Of a DNA stretch of 64,000 bases, positions 38,540 to 46,166 are shown one piece after another. The first letter of the stretch is position 1, and each line of letters opens with the position of its first letter. The translations under genes were made by a program, and so were the position numbers. The stretch is from DASRDZ01 sp035652335 (lineage in GTDB: Bacteria > Chloroflexota > Dormibacteria > Aeolococcales > Aeolococcaceae): positions 1 to 64,000 of the forward strand of contig DASRDZ010000056.1 in assembly GCA_035652335.1 (NCBI GenBank), read 5' to 3'. The notes beneath the pieces were generated by a model. The model saw nothing but the letters and a program-made list of their open reading frames with translations, was not told where the DNA came from and ran no database searches.

Positions 38540-39595
38540 ATGCCCCGCCGAGCCACCCCGAGCAGCCGTCCCACCGCCCCGCATGCCCGCCGCATGCCCG
38601 CCTGGGCCGACCAGGTCCCGGGCCCCAGCGACGAGCTGCCCGACCAGCTCCAGCAGTTCCTCGACATGCTGCGCATCCAGCGCAACCGTCCGCTCACCAC
38701 GGTGCGCGCCTACCGCCAGGACCTGGCCAAGTTCTGGGCCTTCTGCCGCCAGGCCGGCCTGCCCCGCGACGAGCTCGCCCAGAGCCTCGACCGCGGCCAC
38801 CTGCAGCGCTACCAGATCGAGCTCGCCGAGGTCCTGCCCAACCCGCGCACCCGGGCCCGCGCCCTGGTCGGCCTGCGCCGCTTCCTGGCCTACGCCTACG
38901 ACGAGGGCTGGACGCCCGCCGAGCTGAGCCGCCTGGTGCTGGTGCCGCGCTACGTCCTCGGCGACCCGCACCCGGTGCCGACGGCGAACGTCCCGCGGCT
39001 CCTCGACGCGCTGCCCACCGAGACGCTGCGCGACCTGCGCGACCGCGCCCTGGTCCACTTCCTGCTGGCCACCGGCTGCCGCATCTCGGAGGCCTGCGCC
39101 CTCGACCGCACCGAGGTCCGCCCGGAGGGCTTCCGCGTCCTCGGCAAGGGCGGCAAGCACCGCACCGTCTACCTCACAGACGAGGCCTGGGCGGCCGTCA
39201 GGGACTACCTGCAGCGCCGCGGTGACGACCACAGCCCCGCGCTGTGGATCAGCGTCGCCCATGCCGACATGCCCAAGGGGCAGGTGCTCCCCGGCAACCG
39301 GCTGACCACCGACGGTGCCCGCCGCGCCCTGGCCAACCTCCGCCGCCGCTTCCGCGACAGCGGCGTCTTCGACCTCATCGCCGAGCTGCGCAGTCCGCAC
39401 GCCGCCCGCCACACCGCCGCCACCACGCTGCTGGAGGCGACCGACGGCGACGTCCGCCTGGTCCAGGAGGTGCTCGGCCACGCCACCCTGGAGACGCTGC
39501 GCGTCTACACGGAGATCACCGACCGGCGCAAGCGGGCCGCCTACCAGCGGCTGGGCACCTACCTGAAGGAGGTCGCCGAGGAGGCGCCGTCCTGA
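38540..39595 (+). CDS. Tyrosine recombinase, Xer type
   Basis: 351 residues, longer than XerC/XerD (about 300) by an N-terminal basic extension of some 35 residues. A SAM-like core-binding domain (QFLDMLRIQRNRPLTTVRAY) precedes the catalytic domain. All active-site residues are visible: Arg in ATGCRISEAC, Lys in GKGGKHRTVYL, HxxR in SPHAARHTAATTLL, His in LGHATLET and Tyr in RVYTEI. Xer enzymes resolve chromosome dimers at dif; some single-Xer systems (XerS, XerH) have the gene next to their site, as here. It lies outside the direct repeats, so it is host-encoded and probably the enzyme that integrates and excises the virus. Confidence 0.9.
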   Translation: MPRRATPSSRPTAPHARRMPAWADQVPGPSDELPDQLQQFLDMLRIQRNRPLTTVRAYRQDLAKFWAFCRQAGLPRDELAQSLDRGHLQRYQIELAEVLPNPRTRARALVGLRRFLAYAYDEGWTPAELSRLVLVPRYVLGDPHPVPTANVPRLLDALPTETLRDLRDRALVHFLLATGCRISEACALDRTEVRPEGFRVLGKGGKHRTVYLTDEAWAAVRDYLQRRGDDHSPALWISVAHADMPKGQVLPGNRLTTDGARRALANLRRRFRDSGVFDLIAELRSPHAARHTAATTLLEATDGDVRLVQEVLGHATLETLRVYTEITDRRKRAAYQRLGTYLKEVAEEAPS

Positions 39596-39602
39596 GCCCG
39601 GC

Positions 39603-40067
39603 TCAGTCGGGACCCGGCGGCGCCAGCTCCCGCCAGACGTTCCCGAGGTAGCGCATCGGGCCTGCGAAGCCCTCGGCGTGGCAGGCCAGCAGCTCGGCGC
39701 CGATCGCCGGGAACAGCGGCAGGTGGCCGAGGCCGCCGAGCGGGATCCAGGCGGCGTCGACGAGGCGGCCGTCGTAGCCGGGCCGCACGGTGCCCGCGCG
39801 GACGCCGGCGGCGAAGACGACGTGCACGATGTGCCTCCCCTCCCCCGCCTCGATGGATTCACAGACGAGAATCGGCCGGCCCACCTCCCCTTCCAGCCCG
39901 GTCTCCTCGAAGAGCTCGCGCCGGGCCGCCTCGACCATGGTCTCCCCCGGCTCGACCCCGCCGCCGGGCAGCAGCCAGTACTCGTTGCCGAGCTTGCGGT
40001 GCTGGACGAGCAGGACCCTCCCCTCCCCATCGACGGCGACACAGGCGGCCCGGATGCGGATCCCCAC
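39603..40067 (-). CDS. Nudix hydrolase
   Basis: 154 residues from GTG 40067. The Nudix box is intact: GGVEPGETMVEAARRELFEE followed by TGLE, i.e. G-x5-E-x7-RE-x2-EE-x-G. A preceding GNEYWLLPGGG is typical of (d)NTP or sugar-nucleotide pyrophosphatases. Substrate unknown. A longer start at 40151 would overlap the LexA box, and homology starts only at GIRIRAACVAVDG, so GTG 40067 with GATAAT 6 nt before it is chosen. Confidence 0.85.
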   Translation of the reverse strand: MGIRIRAACVAVDGEGRVLLVQHRKLGNEYWLLPGGGVEPGETMVEAARRELFEETGLEGEVGRPILVCESIEAGEGRHIVHVVFAAGVRAGTVRPGYDGRLVDAAWIPLGGLGHLPLFPAIGAELLACHAEGFAGPMRYLGNVWRELAPPGPD

Positions 40068-40073
40068 CGCGGC

Positions 40074-40079
40074 ATTATC
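40074..40079 (-). promoter_or_regulatory. -10 element of the Nudix gene
   Basis: On the minus strand GATAAT lies 6 nt before GTG 40067, again a leaderless arrangement. Confidence 0.4.
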
Positions 40080-40093
40080 CCTGCCCCGCGGCG

Positions 40094-40125
40094 CTTGACT
40101 CCGCACATGCGTTCGTCCTAGAGTC
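40094..40125 (+). promoter_or_regulatory. Promoter of the LysM gene
   Basis: TTGACT (40094-40099) and TAGAGT (40118-40123) are separated by 18 bp. The LexA box begins 8 nt after the -10 element, over the transcription start. Confidence 0.6.
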
Positions 40126-40131
40126 GATCCA

Positions 40132-40145
40132 CGAACGGACGTTTG
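40132..40145 (+). promoter_or_regulatory. LexA box (SOS operator)
   Basis: CGAACGGACGTTTG matches the Gram-positive LexA consensus CGAAC-N4-GTTYG at every fixed position. It sits 15 nt upstream of ATG 40160 and over the expected transcription start, so LexA should repress the LysM gene. Confidence 0.75.
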
Positions 40146-40159
40146 GAGCACACCTCCCC

Positions 40160-40480
40160 ATGATCGCCTACGACTACGCTCCCAGCCGTCGCGGCCTCCG
40201 CCGCTCCCGGCGCTCGCTGCGGCGCGACCCCCTCCTTGTCGCCGCCGCCGTCGCCTGCGCCGTCCTGCTCATGATGCTGCTCGGCCAGGTGGTCTACGGC
40301 GGCACGTCGGTCGGTGGACAGCAGGTGCAGGTCCAGTCCGGCCAGACGCTCTGGAGCATCGCCGCCCAGCGCTACCCCGGCGATGACGTGCGCGCCCGGG
40401 TCGACCAGATCGTCGCCGCCAACCACCTCTCCGGCGGCGCCGTCGAGGCCGGCCAGACCCTGGTGCTGCCCGCGCCCTGA
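40160..40480 (+). CDS. Membrane-anchored LysM protein, probable SOS division inhibitor (YneA-like)
   Basis: 106 residues. A basic N-terminus, one membrane helix (LLVAAAVACAVLLMMLLGQV, about 25-44) and an outer LysM domain (VQVQSGQTLWSIAAQRYPGD then AANHLSGGAVEAGQTLVLP). This is exactly the architecture of YneA of Bacillus and its analogs, which block division during the SOS response. The perfect LexA box in its promoter supports the assignment. The gene is about 5.5 kb from lexA rather than adjacent. Confidence 0.8.
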   Translation: MIAYDYAPSRRGLRRSRRSLRRDPLLVAAAVACAVLLMMLLGQVVYGGTSVGGQQVQVQSGQTLWSIAAQRYPGDDVRARVDQIVAANHLSGGAVEAGQTLVLPAP

Positions 40481-40542
40481 CGCCGGGTCAGCGCTGCCGC
40501 TGCCGGCGAGGAGCCCGCCGCGGACGCTCCTTCAGCGCACCG

Positions 40543-41511
40543 CTAGGGAACGGGCTCCGGACGGCCCCGCTCCCGCTCCCGGCGCCGGCGGACCGCGCCG
40601 TCATCCGGCGAGGGCTCCGGAACCGTGCGCCCGCGCCGCAGCATGTCGAGCCAGGCGGGCGTGCCGGGGGGCACCGGCTGCGGGCGGTCGCCGTCGCCGC
40701 CGTGGCCGCCGCCGTCGTCACCGTACTCGTCCTCGTGGCCGCCGGCGTCGAGCACCCGCCAGAGGACGACGCTGAAGGCGGCGAACAGGGCGAGCTTGCT
40801 GAGGATGGCCATCAGCGCGCCGGCCAGCTGCTGGTCGCCGAGGGCATCGAGGCCGGTGACCCGGGGCGCGGCCGCGTACGGCGCGTAGAAGGTGTGCTTG
40901 GCCAGCGCGAAGAGGAGCCCGGCGAAGGTCTGCGGGATGGTGGCCAGGAGGATGTAGCCGAGCTTGAAGAGCGAGCTCATGGTCCACGGGCCAGGCCCGG
41001 TGGGCTCGACGATGGCCCACCAGAACTGCACCGACACCGCGAAGAGCATGAGCTGCTGCAGCGCGTAGAGGGCCGGGTGGTCGAGTGACGCGCTGTAGAG
41101 GACGGGCGCATGCCAGCCGAAGAACACGAGGTTGACCGAGACGATGGCGCACGCCGGATGGACCAGCAGCCGGCCGGCCCGGCGCAGCGGCCCGGGGAGA
41201 GGGGCCGGGTCGCGCGGCAGCGCCAGGAGCAGGAGCGGCGGGGCGAATCCCATCACCAGGGTGACCTGGACGAGGTGGGCGGTCAGCAGGTAGTGCCCCG
41301 CCAGGGTCGCCACCGGCGAGACGAAGGCGACGCCGAGGAGGAGGAGCGCCGCGGCCAGAGCGAGCGCCCGCCAGCGCAGCTCCCTGCTCCCGTTCTCCGG
41401 TGGCCTGCGGCCCGCCAGACGGATGCGCCGGCCGACCACGACGGCGACGGCGACCAGGGTGATGACGAGGAGCGGGCTCCACTCGAAGTCCGACGGGGAT
41501 GGCAGTCCCAC
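40543..41511 (-). CDS. CtaG-like caa3 cytochrome oxidase assembly factor
   Basis: 322 residues from GTG 41511; the longer open frame to 41739 runs through the next gene's upstream region. Seven or more membrane helices. The motif HAPVLYSASLDHPALYALQQ, preceded by a Trp (FFGWHAP) and followed by FAVSVQFWWAIVEP, matches Caa3_CtaG (PF09678), which inserts copper into caa3-type oxidases. A His/Asp/Gly-rich acidic tail (HEDEYGDDGGGHGGDGD) follows the last helix and might bind metal. No oxidase subunit gene is in the window. Confidence 0.78.
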   Translation of the reverse strand: MGLPSPSDFEWSPLLVITLVAVAVVVGRRIRLAGRRPPENGSRELRWRALALAAALLLLGVAFVSPVATLAGHYLLTAHLVQVTLVMGFAPPLLLLALPRDPAPLPGPLRRAGRLLVHPACAIVSVNLVFFGWHAPVLYSASLDHPALYALQQLMLFAVSVQFWWAIVEPTGPGPWTMSSLFKLGYILLATIPQTFAGLLFALAKHTFYAPYAAAPRVTGLDALGDQQLAGALMAILSKLALFAAFSVVLWRVLDAGGHEDEYGDDGGGHGGDGDRPQPVPPGTPAWLDMLRRGRTVPEPSPDDGAVRRRRERERGRPEPVP

Positions 41512-41611
41512 CCGGTCACCGTAACAGGAAGGGAGAGGCTGTTCCAGACGCCCCGCCTCTCGCCACTCCCCGTCGATGCCCGCAATCGGGCACGATACGC
41601 ACCGCACGCCC

Positions 41612-42127
41612 ATGAGCACAGCGCAGACCACCCAGTACCAGTTCGCGACGCTGACCTCGAGCTCACCGGAGGCCGTCCTCGACGGCGTCGCCGGTATCGA
41701 GCTGCCCGAGAGCGTGTCGATCACCGAGCGCGGCGGCACCTACCTGGTGATCGGGCCGAGGCCGAGCGGCTACGACGCCCGTCTGGCCGTGGCGCTCAGC
41801 ACCCTGCTGGTGCTGACCGTGCTGATCCTCAGCGCCTTCTCGGTCGTGCTCATCGCCTTCCTCCCCGCGGCGGCGGCCCCGCTGGTCCCCCTGCTGCTTC
41901 GCGACAGCAACGACCTCGGCGTCGGCGCGGTGCCCGAGGAGGACGGGACGACGCGGGTCACCGTGCACGGCCAGGCGCCGACCACCCTCACCGCGGCGCT
42001 CGACCTCTTCCTGTCGCGCCTGCCCGAGCCGCCCCCGCCACCGGGCCTCGACGGCAACGGTGCCGGGCCGCCCGCGGGCGTCGCCGCCGGGCCGGTGCGC
42101 GCCCCCGAGCCCACCGCCGCCGAGTGA
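41612..42127 (+). CDS. Membrane protein with cytoplasmic globular end (171 aa)
   Basis: 171 residues from ATG 41612; an in-frame ATG at 41576 is less likely. The N-terminal 60 residues form a strand-rich domain (TTQYQFATLTSSSPEAVLDG). Two adjacent hydrophobic stretches follow (LLVLTVLILSAFSVVLIAFL and the region to about 100), then RVTVHGQAPTTLTAALDLFL and a Pro/Ala-rich tail. No family recognised. Divergent from the CtaG-like gene. Confidence 0.55.
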   Translation: MSTAQTTQYQFATLTSSSPEAVLDGVAGIELPESVSITERGGTYLVIGPRPSGYDARLAVALSTLLVLTVLILSAFSVVLIAFLPAAAAPLVPLLLRDSNDLGVGAVPEEDGTTRVTVHGQAPTTLTAALDLFLSRLPEPPPPPGLDGNGAGPPAGVAAGPVRAPEPTAAE

Positions 42128-42226
42128 GCGCGCCGCCGAACCGGTGCGCAGCACCGTGCCGCCGCCCCTCCTGGGCGGCTCCGTAGGATTGCCCGTCAGC
42201 GCAGCACAGGTTGGAGGAGCGCAGAG

Positions 42227-43891
42227 ATGCAGGGTCTGATGATGGAGACCCCCCTGACCATCCCGGGTCTCATCGTCCCCCGAGCCGAGACCATCTTCGC
42301 CCGCACCCCGGTTGTGGCCAGGATCGGCCAGAACGAGGTGCGCACCAGCTGGGGCGAGGTGGCCCGCCGCTCCCGCCGCCTGGCCTCGGTGCTGCGCGAC
42401 ATGGGCGTCCGGCCAGGAGACCGGGTGGCCACCTTCGGCTGGAACACCCACTGGCACCTCGAGGCCTACCTCGGCATCCCCTCGATGGGCGCGGTGCTGC
42501 ACACGCTGAACATCCGCCTCTTCGCCGACCAGGTCGCCTACATCGTCGACCACGCGGACGACTCCGTGGTCATCGCCGATCGCAGCCTGCTCCCGCTGTG
42601 GCGCCAGGTCGAGGCCAAGCTCAGCCGTCCCCGTCCGCTGATCGTCGCTCCCGACAGCGACGACACCTCGAACGACGGTGACGGCGTCGACTACGAGCAG
42701 GCGATCGCCGCCGCGCAGCCGATGGAATGGCCCGAGCTGGAGGAGAACACCGCGGCGGCGATGTGCTACACCAGCGGCACCACGGGCAACCCCAAGGGCG
42801 TCGTGTACAGCCACCGCAGCAGCGTGCTCCACTCGTTTGCGACGGCGATGTCAGGAACTCTGGGCATCGGGGCGCAGGACACGGTGTGCGCGATCGTGCC
42901 GATGTTCCACGCCAACTCCTGGGGGCTGCCGCACGCGGGCGCGATGGTGGGCGCCTCGCTGCTGCTCCCGGGGCGCGACCTGACGCCCGCCGCGATCTGC
43001 TCGCTGATCGCCGAGGAGCGCGCCACCGTCGCCGCCGGCGTGCCCACCATCTGGCTGGGCGTCCTCGACCACTGGCGCCGCGAGAAGCCCGACCTCTCCT
43101 CGCTGCGCACGGTGATCTGCGGCGGGTCGGCGGCCCCGGCCTCGCTGTGCAAGGCGTTCGAGGAGGAGATCGGCGTGCCCATCACCCACGCGTGGGGGAT
43201 GACCGAGACCTCGCCGATCGGCAGCGTCTCCCGACTTCCGGTCGAAGCCGGCCAGAACCCGGACGACCGGACGAGGGAGTACTACAACACCTCGCAGGGC
43301 CGCTGGGTGCCGGGCGTCGTCGTCCGGGTCACCGGCGACGACGGCGAGGAGGTCCCCTGGGACGGCCAGACCATGGGCGAGATCTGGATCCGCGGCCCCT
43401 GGATCGCCCGGCAGTACTACGGCGATCCCGGTCCCGACCCGGCCAAGTTCAGCGACGGCTGGCTGCGCACCGGCGACGTCGCCACCGTCGACGAGCTCGG
43501 CTACCTGCGCATCGTCGACCGCACCAAGGACCTGGTCAAGTCGGGCGGCGAGTGGATCTCGTCGGTGGAGCTGGAGGGCCACATCATGGCCCACCCGGAC
43601 GTGCTCGAGGCCGCCGTCATCGGCGTCCCCGATCCCAAGTGGGACGAGCGTCCCATGGCCTGTGTCGTGGTGCGCCAGGACGCGCGCGACCGCGTCACCA
43701 GCGACGACATCCTCGAGTTCCTCCGCCCCCGCGTGGCCAAATGGTGGCTGCCTGACCACGTCGTCTTCATCGAGGAGGTCCCCAAGACGAGCGTGGGCAA
43801 GTTCGACAAGAAGGTGCTGCGGTCGCGGTTCAGCGAGGCGCCGGTGGGCGGCGAGGCCGCTGCCGGGAAGGACGTCAGCCGGGCTCTCTGA
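42227..43891 (+). CDS. Fatty acyl-CoA ligase (medium/long-chain type)
   Basis: 554 residues with a good ribosome site (TTGGAGGAGCG). AMP-binding signatures are complete: YTSGTTGNPKGVVYSH (P-loop), HAWGMTETSPIGSVS, DGWLRTGDVATVDELGYLRI, DRTKDLVKSGGEWIS and the C-terminal Lys in VPKTSVGKFDKKVLR. It activates a fatty acid as an adenylate and transfers it to CoA. Chain length cannot be read from the motifs. TAGGAT at about 42184 is a possible -10. Confidence 0.92.
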   Translation: MQGLMMETPLTIPGLIVPRAETIFARTPVVARIGQNEVRTSWGEVARRSRRLASVLRDMGVRPGDRVATFGWNTHWHLEAYLGIPSMGAVLHTLNIRLFADQVAYIVDHADDSVVIADRSLLPLWRQVEAKLSRPRPLIVAPDSDDTSNDGDGVDYEQAIAAAQPMEWPELEENTAAAMCYTSGTTGNPKGVVYSHRSSVLHSFATAMSGTLGIGAQDTVCAIVPMFHANSWGLPHAGAMVGASLLLPGRDLTPAAICSLIAEERATVAAGVPTIWLGVLDHWRREKPDLSSLRTVICGGSAAPASLCKAFEEEIGVPITHAWGMTETSPIGSVSRLPVEAGQNPDDRTREYYNTSQGRWVPGVVVRVTGDDGEEVPWDGQTMGEIWIRGPWIARQYYGDPGPDPAKFSDGWLRTGDVATVDELGYLRIVDRTKDLVKSGGEWISSVELEGHIMAHPDVLEAAVIGVPDPKWDERPMACVVVRQDARDRVTSDDILEFLRPRVAKWWLPDHVVFIEEVPKTSVGKFDKKVLRSRFSEAPVGGEAAAGKDVSRAL

Positions 43892-43961
43892 CCATCGCGT
43901 CAGCACTGACCACCGCTTGCGGGGGCGCGTTCGCGCGGCTCCTCCCGGCCGTGTGAAGGAC

Positions 43962-45182
43962 TCAGCGCTCGGCGGGGACGTGCTCCCTGGCCCGCAGCAG
44001 CACGGTCGGCCGGACCACGCCCTTCAGCGACACCTCGCCGATCTCCTCCAGCTCGACCCCCGCGATCCCGTCGGGGGCGACCGCGGCGGAGATGAGCACC
44101 TCGCGCGGGCGGGCATACTCGTTGATGCGTGCCGCGACGTTGACCGTGAGGCCGAAGACGTCCCCGGCGTGGACCACCACGGGACCGCGGTGGATGCCGA
44201 CGCGGGCGCGGGGAAGGCCGGCGCGGTGGATGGCCTGCACCACGTCGAGGCCGCAGCGCACCGCGGCGTCGCCGTCGGCGAAGAGCAGCAGCGCGCCGTC
44301 GCCGAGCATCTTGACGATGCGCCCGCCGCGGCTGCGGGTGGTGTCGATGACGACGTCCTCGAAGCCTGCGGCGATCTGCGCCGCCTTGTGCTCCCCGGCC
44401 CCGTCGACGAGCGGGGTGAATCCGACGAGGTCGACAAAGACCACGACAGGGTCGCCGGTCCGGGTGCGCACGCCGCGGCCCTCGCGCACCGCCTCCATCA
44501 TGTCGTTGGTGATCGCCTCCAGCACCGCGTTCTGCAGGTGCTGTCGGTGCATCCAGTGGGTCAGCGCGATCACCGAGGGCACCGCCGACTGGGCGATGCT
44601 GGCGATGTGGTTGCGGGCGATGGGGTCGCCGGCGGCGCAGGCGCCCAGCACCGGCTCCTCGACGTACTGGCGGAACACCTGCACCTGCACCTCGGCAGCA
44701 CGGCGCACCGCCTCGGAGGTGCTGCGCACGGTGTGGTAGTGCGCCTCCGGCGGCATCGGCAGCGAGACCAGCTGGACGACGTGGCGCAGCACGTCCACCT
44801 GGTCGCGGGTGAGCGGCTTGTCGGCGGGTGCGTCGGGAAGCCCGGCGGCGCGCAGCATCGCCTGCACCTCGTCGCAGGTGACCGGCGTGCCCTGCAGCAC
44901 CTGGTCGAGGGTGCGCTCGTCGAGGTCCCCGGCGTCGGGGAGGAAGGTCTCCAGGAGGGAGAGGTCGAACGCGCCCGCCTGGGCGGCGCGGACCACCTCC
45001 TCCACCCCGCCGGCGGCGTCGGCGACCTGGCGGATGATGTGCAGCTTGGTCAGCTCGACGTGGCGGAAGCCCTCGGCCTCGGCCTCGCGGGTGCAGACGA
45101 TGAGGCCGGCGGACTCGCAGTGGGCGACGTCGTCCTCGCTGAGGCCGGAGAGCGTGGTGACCTGCTGGCGGGTCAGCAGCAT
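43962..45182 (-). CDS. HTH plus class III adenylate/guanylate cyclase (406 aa)
   Basis: 406 residues. The N-terminal 180 residues contain two MerR-like helix-turn-helix units (TRQQVTTLSGLSEDDVAHCE; LTRDQVDVLRHVVQLVS). After a helical middle, a class III cyclase homology domain begins at VVFVDLVGFTPLVDGAGEHK (metal Asp), followed by GGRIVKMLGDGALLLFADGD (second metal Asp) and GIHRGPVVVHAGDVFGLTVN with NVAARI (transition-state Asn/Arg). The purine-specifying residues are not judged. The same architecture occurs at 62420-63829. It probably makes cAMP in the cytoplasm; a DNA- or protein-binding HTH part makes it a regulator-cyclase fusion. The 227 bp upstream contain a TetR-type half palindrome ACCAGTCGGT at 45258-45267. 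Confidence 0.82.
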   Translation of the reverse strand: MLLTRQQVTTLSGLSEDDVAHCESAGLIVCTREAEAEGFRHVELTKLHIIRQVADAAGGVEEVVRAAQAGAFDLSLLETFLPDAGDLDERTLDQVLQGTPVTCDEVQAMLRAAGLPDAPADKPLTRDQVDVLRHVVQLVSLPMPPEAHYHTVRSTSEAVRRAAEVQVQVFRQYVEEPVLGACAAGDPIARNHIASIAQSAVPSVIALTHWMHRQHLQNAVLEAITNDMMEAVREGRGVRTRTGDPVVVFVDLVGFTPLVDGAGEHKAAQIAAGFEDVVIDTTRSRGGRIVKMLGDGALLLFADGDAAVRCGLDVVQAIHRAGLPRARVGIHRGPVVVHAGDVFGLTVNVAARINEYARPREVLISAAVAPDGIAGVELEEIGEVSLKGVVRPTVLLRAREHVPAER

Positions 45183-45409
45183 GGGGGCTCACTCCCGATC
45201 GATGCGCCGCGGTGCTCCGGGCGGCGCCCTTCCGTGTCGACAGGGGTTGAGTGTACTACCAGTCGGTAATCCGCGTGACGAAGGGATGGGGGTGCGGCCC
45301 GGCGGGCGCGGGGGACGGGCGGGTGCGCTCTACCGGCCGCGCGAGAGTCCGGCACTACGCAGGCAAGCGATGGCGTCCGCGCGGCGACCCTCTTGCGGGC
45401 GGTGACCGT

Positions 45410-46051
45410 CTAGCGCAGGAGACGGATGACGGCGACGACGGTGCCTTCGAGGGTGACGTCGCGCGCGAAGATCGGCTCCATCGTGGAGTTCTCGGGTTGC
45501 AGACGCACCCGTCCGGCTTCGCGGAAGAGGCGCTTGACGGTGACCTCGTGCTCGCCGGTGTTCTCGTTCTCGATGCGGGCGACGACGATGGTGCCGTTGG
45601 GGGCCTCGCGACCGGGGCGGACGACCACGATGTCGCCGTCGTAGATGCCGGCCTCGATCATCGAGTCGCCGTGGACGCGCAGGGCGTAGGCGCCCTCGTC
45701 GGCGATCTCCGGGCCGACGGTGAGCTCGTCCTCGATGTTCTCGGCGGCGAGCACGGGCGAGCCCGCGGCGACGCGGCCGACGAGCGGGACGCGCCAGGCG
45801 CGCATCAGCGGGAGGACATTGGAGCCGTTCTGCTCCTCACCCACCACCTCGACCGTCCGCGACTTGGTGGGGTCGCGACGGATGAACCCCTTCTGCTCCA
45901 GGGCGTTCAGGTGGTTCTGGACGGTGGAGGACGAGCTGAGCCCGACCGCCTGCCCGATCTCCCGAACGGTGGGCGGGTAGGCGTGAGTCCGCTTGTGCTC
46001 CCGAAGGAATTCCAGGATCTCCCGCTGGCGCGGATTCAGGGCGTCAGCCAT
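45410..46051 (-). CDS. lexA: SOS repressor LexA
   Basis: 213 residues. The N-terminal winged helix (PTVREIGQAVGLSSSSTVQN, HLNALEQKGFIRRDP) binds the operator. The latent peptidase has the Ala-Gly cleavage site in VAAGSPVLA, the catalytic Ser in VHGDSMIEAGI and Lys in EVTVKRLFRE. On DNA damage RecA filaments induce self-cleavage. Autoregulation is supported by a LexA box upstream. The start ATG 46051 follows from homology at MADALNPRQREILEFL. Confidence 0.96.
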   Translation of the reverse strand: MADALNPRQREILEFLREHKRTHAYPPTVREIGQAVGLSSSSTVQNHLNALEQKGFIRRDPTKSRTVEVVGEEQNGSNVLPLMRAWRVPLVGRVAAGSPVLAAENIEDELTVGPEIADEGAYALRVHGDSMIEAGIYDGDIVVVRPGREAPNGTIVVARIENENTGEHEVTVKRLFREAGRVRLQPENSTMEPIFARDVTLEGTVVAVIRLLR

Positions 46052-46110
46052 GACATCAAACCTCTGGCCGGATCGGCGGGGCTGACTGTAACACGGGTCG
46101 GCGGATATTG

Positions 46111-46124
46111 CAAACGTTTGTTCC
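46111..46124 (-). promoter_or_regulatory. LexA box in the lexA promoter
   Basis: On the minus strand GGAACAAACGTTTG matches CGAAC-N4-GTTYG except for the first base. It lies 60 nt upstream of the lexA start, as expected for autoregulation. Confidence 0.65.
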
Positions 46125-46166
46125 TGGGTGGGCGCCGAACGCCCGGCGAGAGGGAGTCGGGCCCCT

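Noticed and set aside
38442..38927. A 161-codon chimeric gene across attR
   Set aside because: Beyond att the frame is out of phase with xer and has shadow composition; only the first 17 codons are taken as coding, to be completed in the circular form.
38540..39595. The Xer gene as the element's own integrase
   Set aside because: The gene lies outside the right direct repeat; including it in the element would leave no matching repeat on its far side. An older capture event cannot be excluded.
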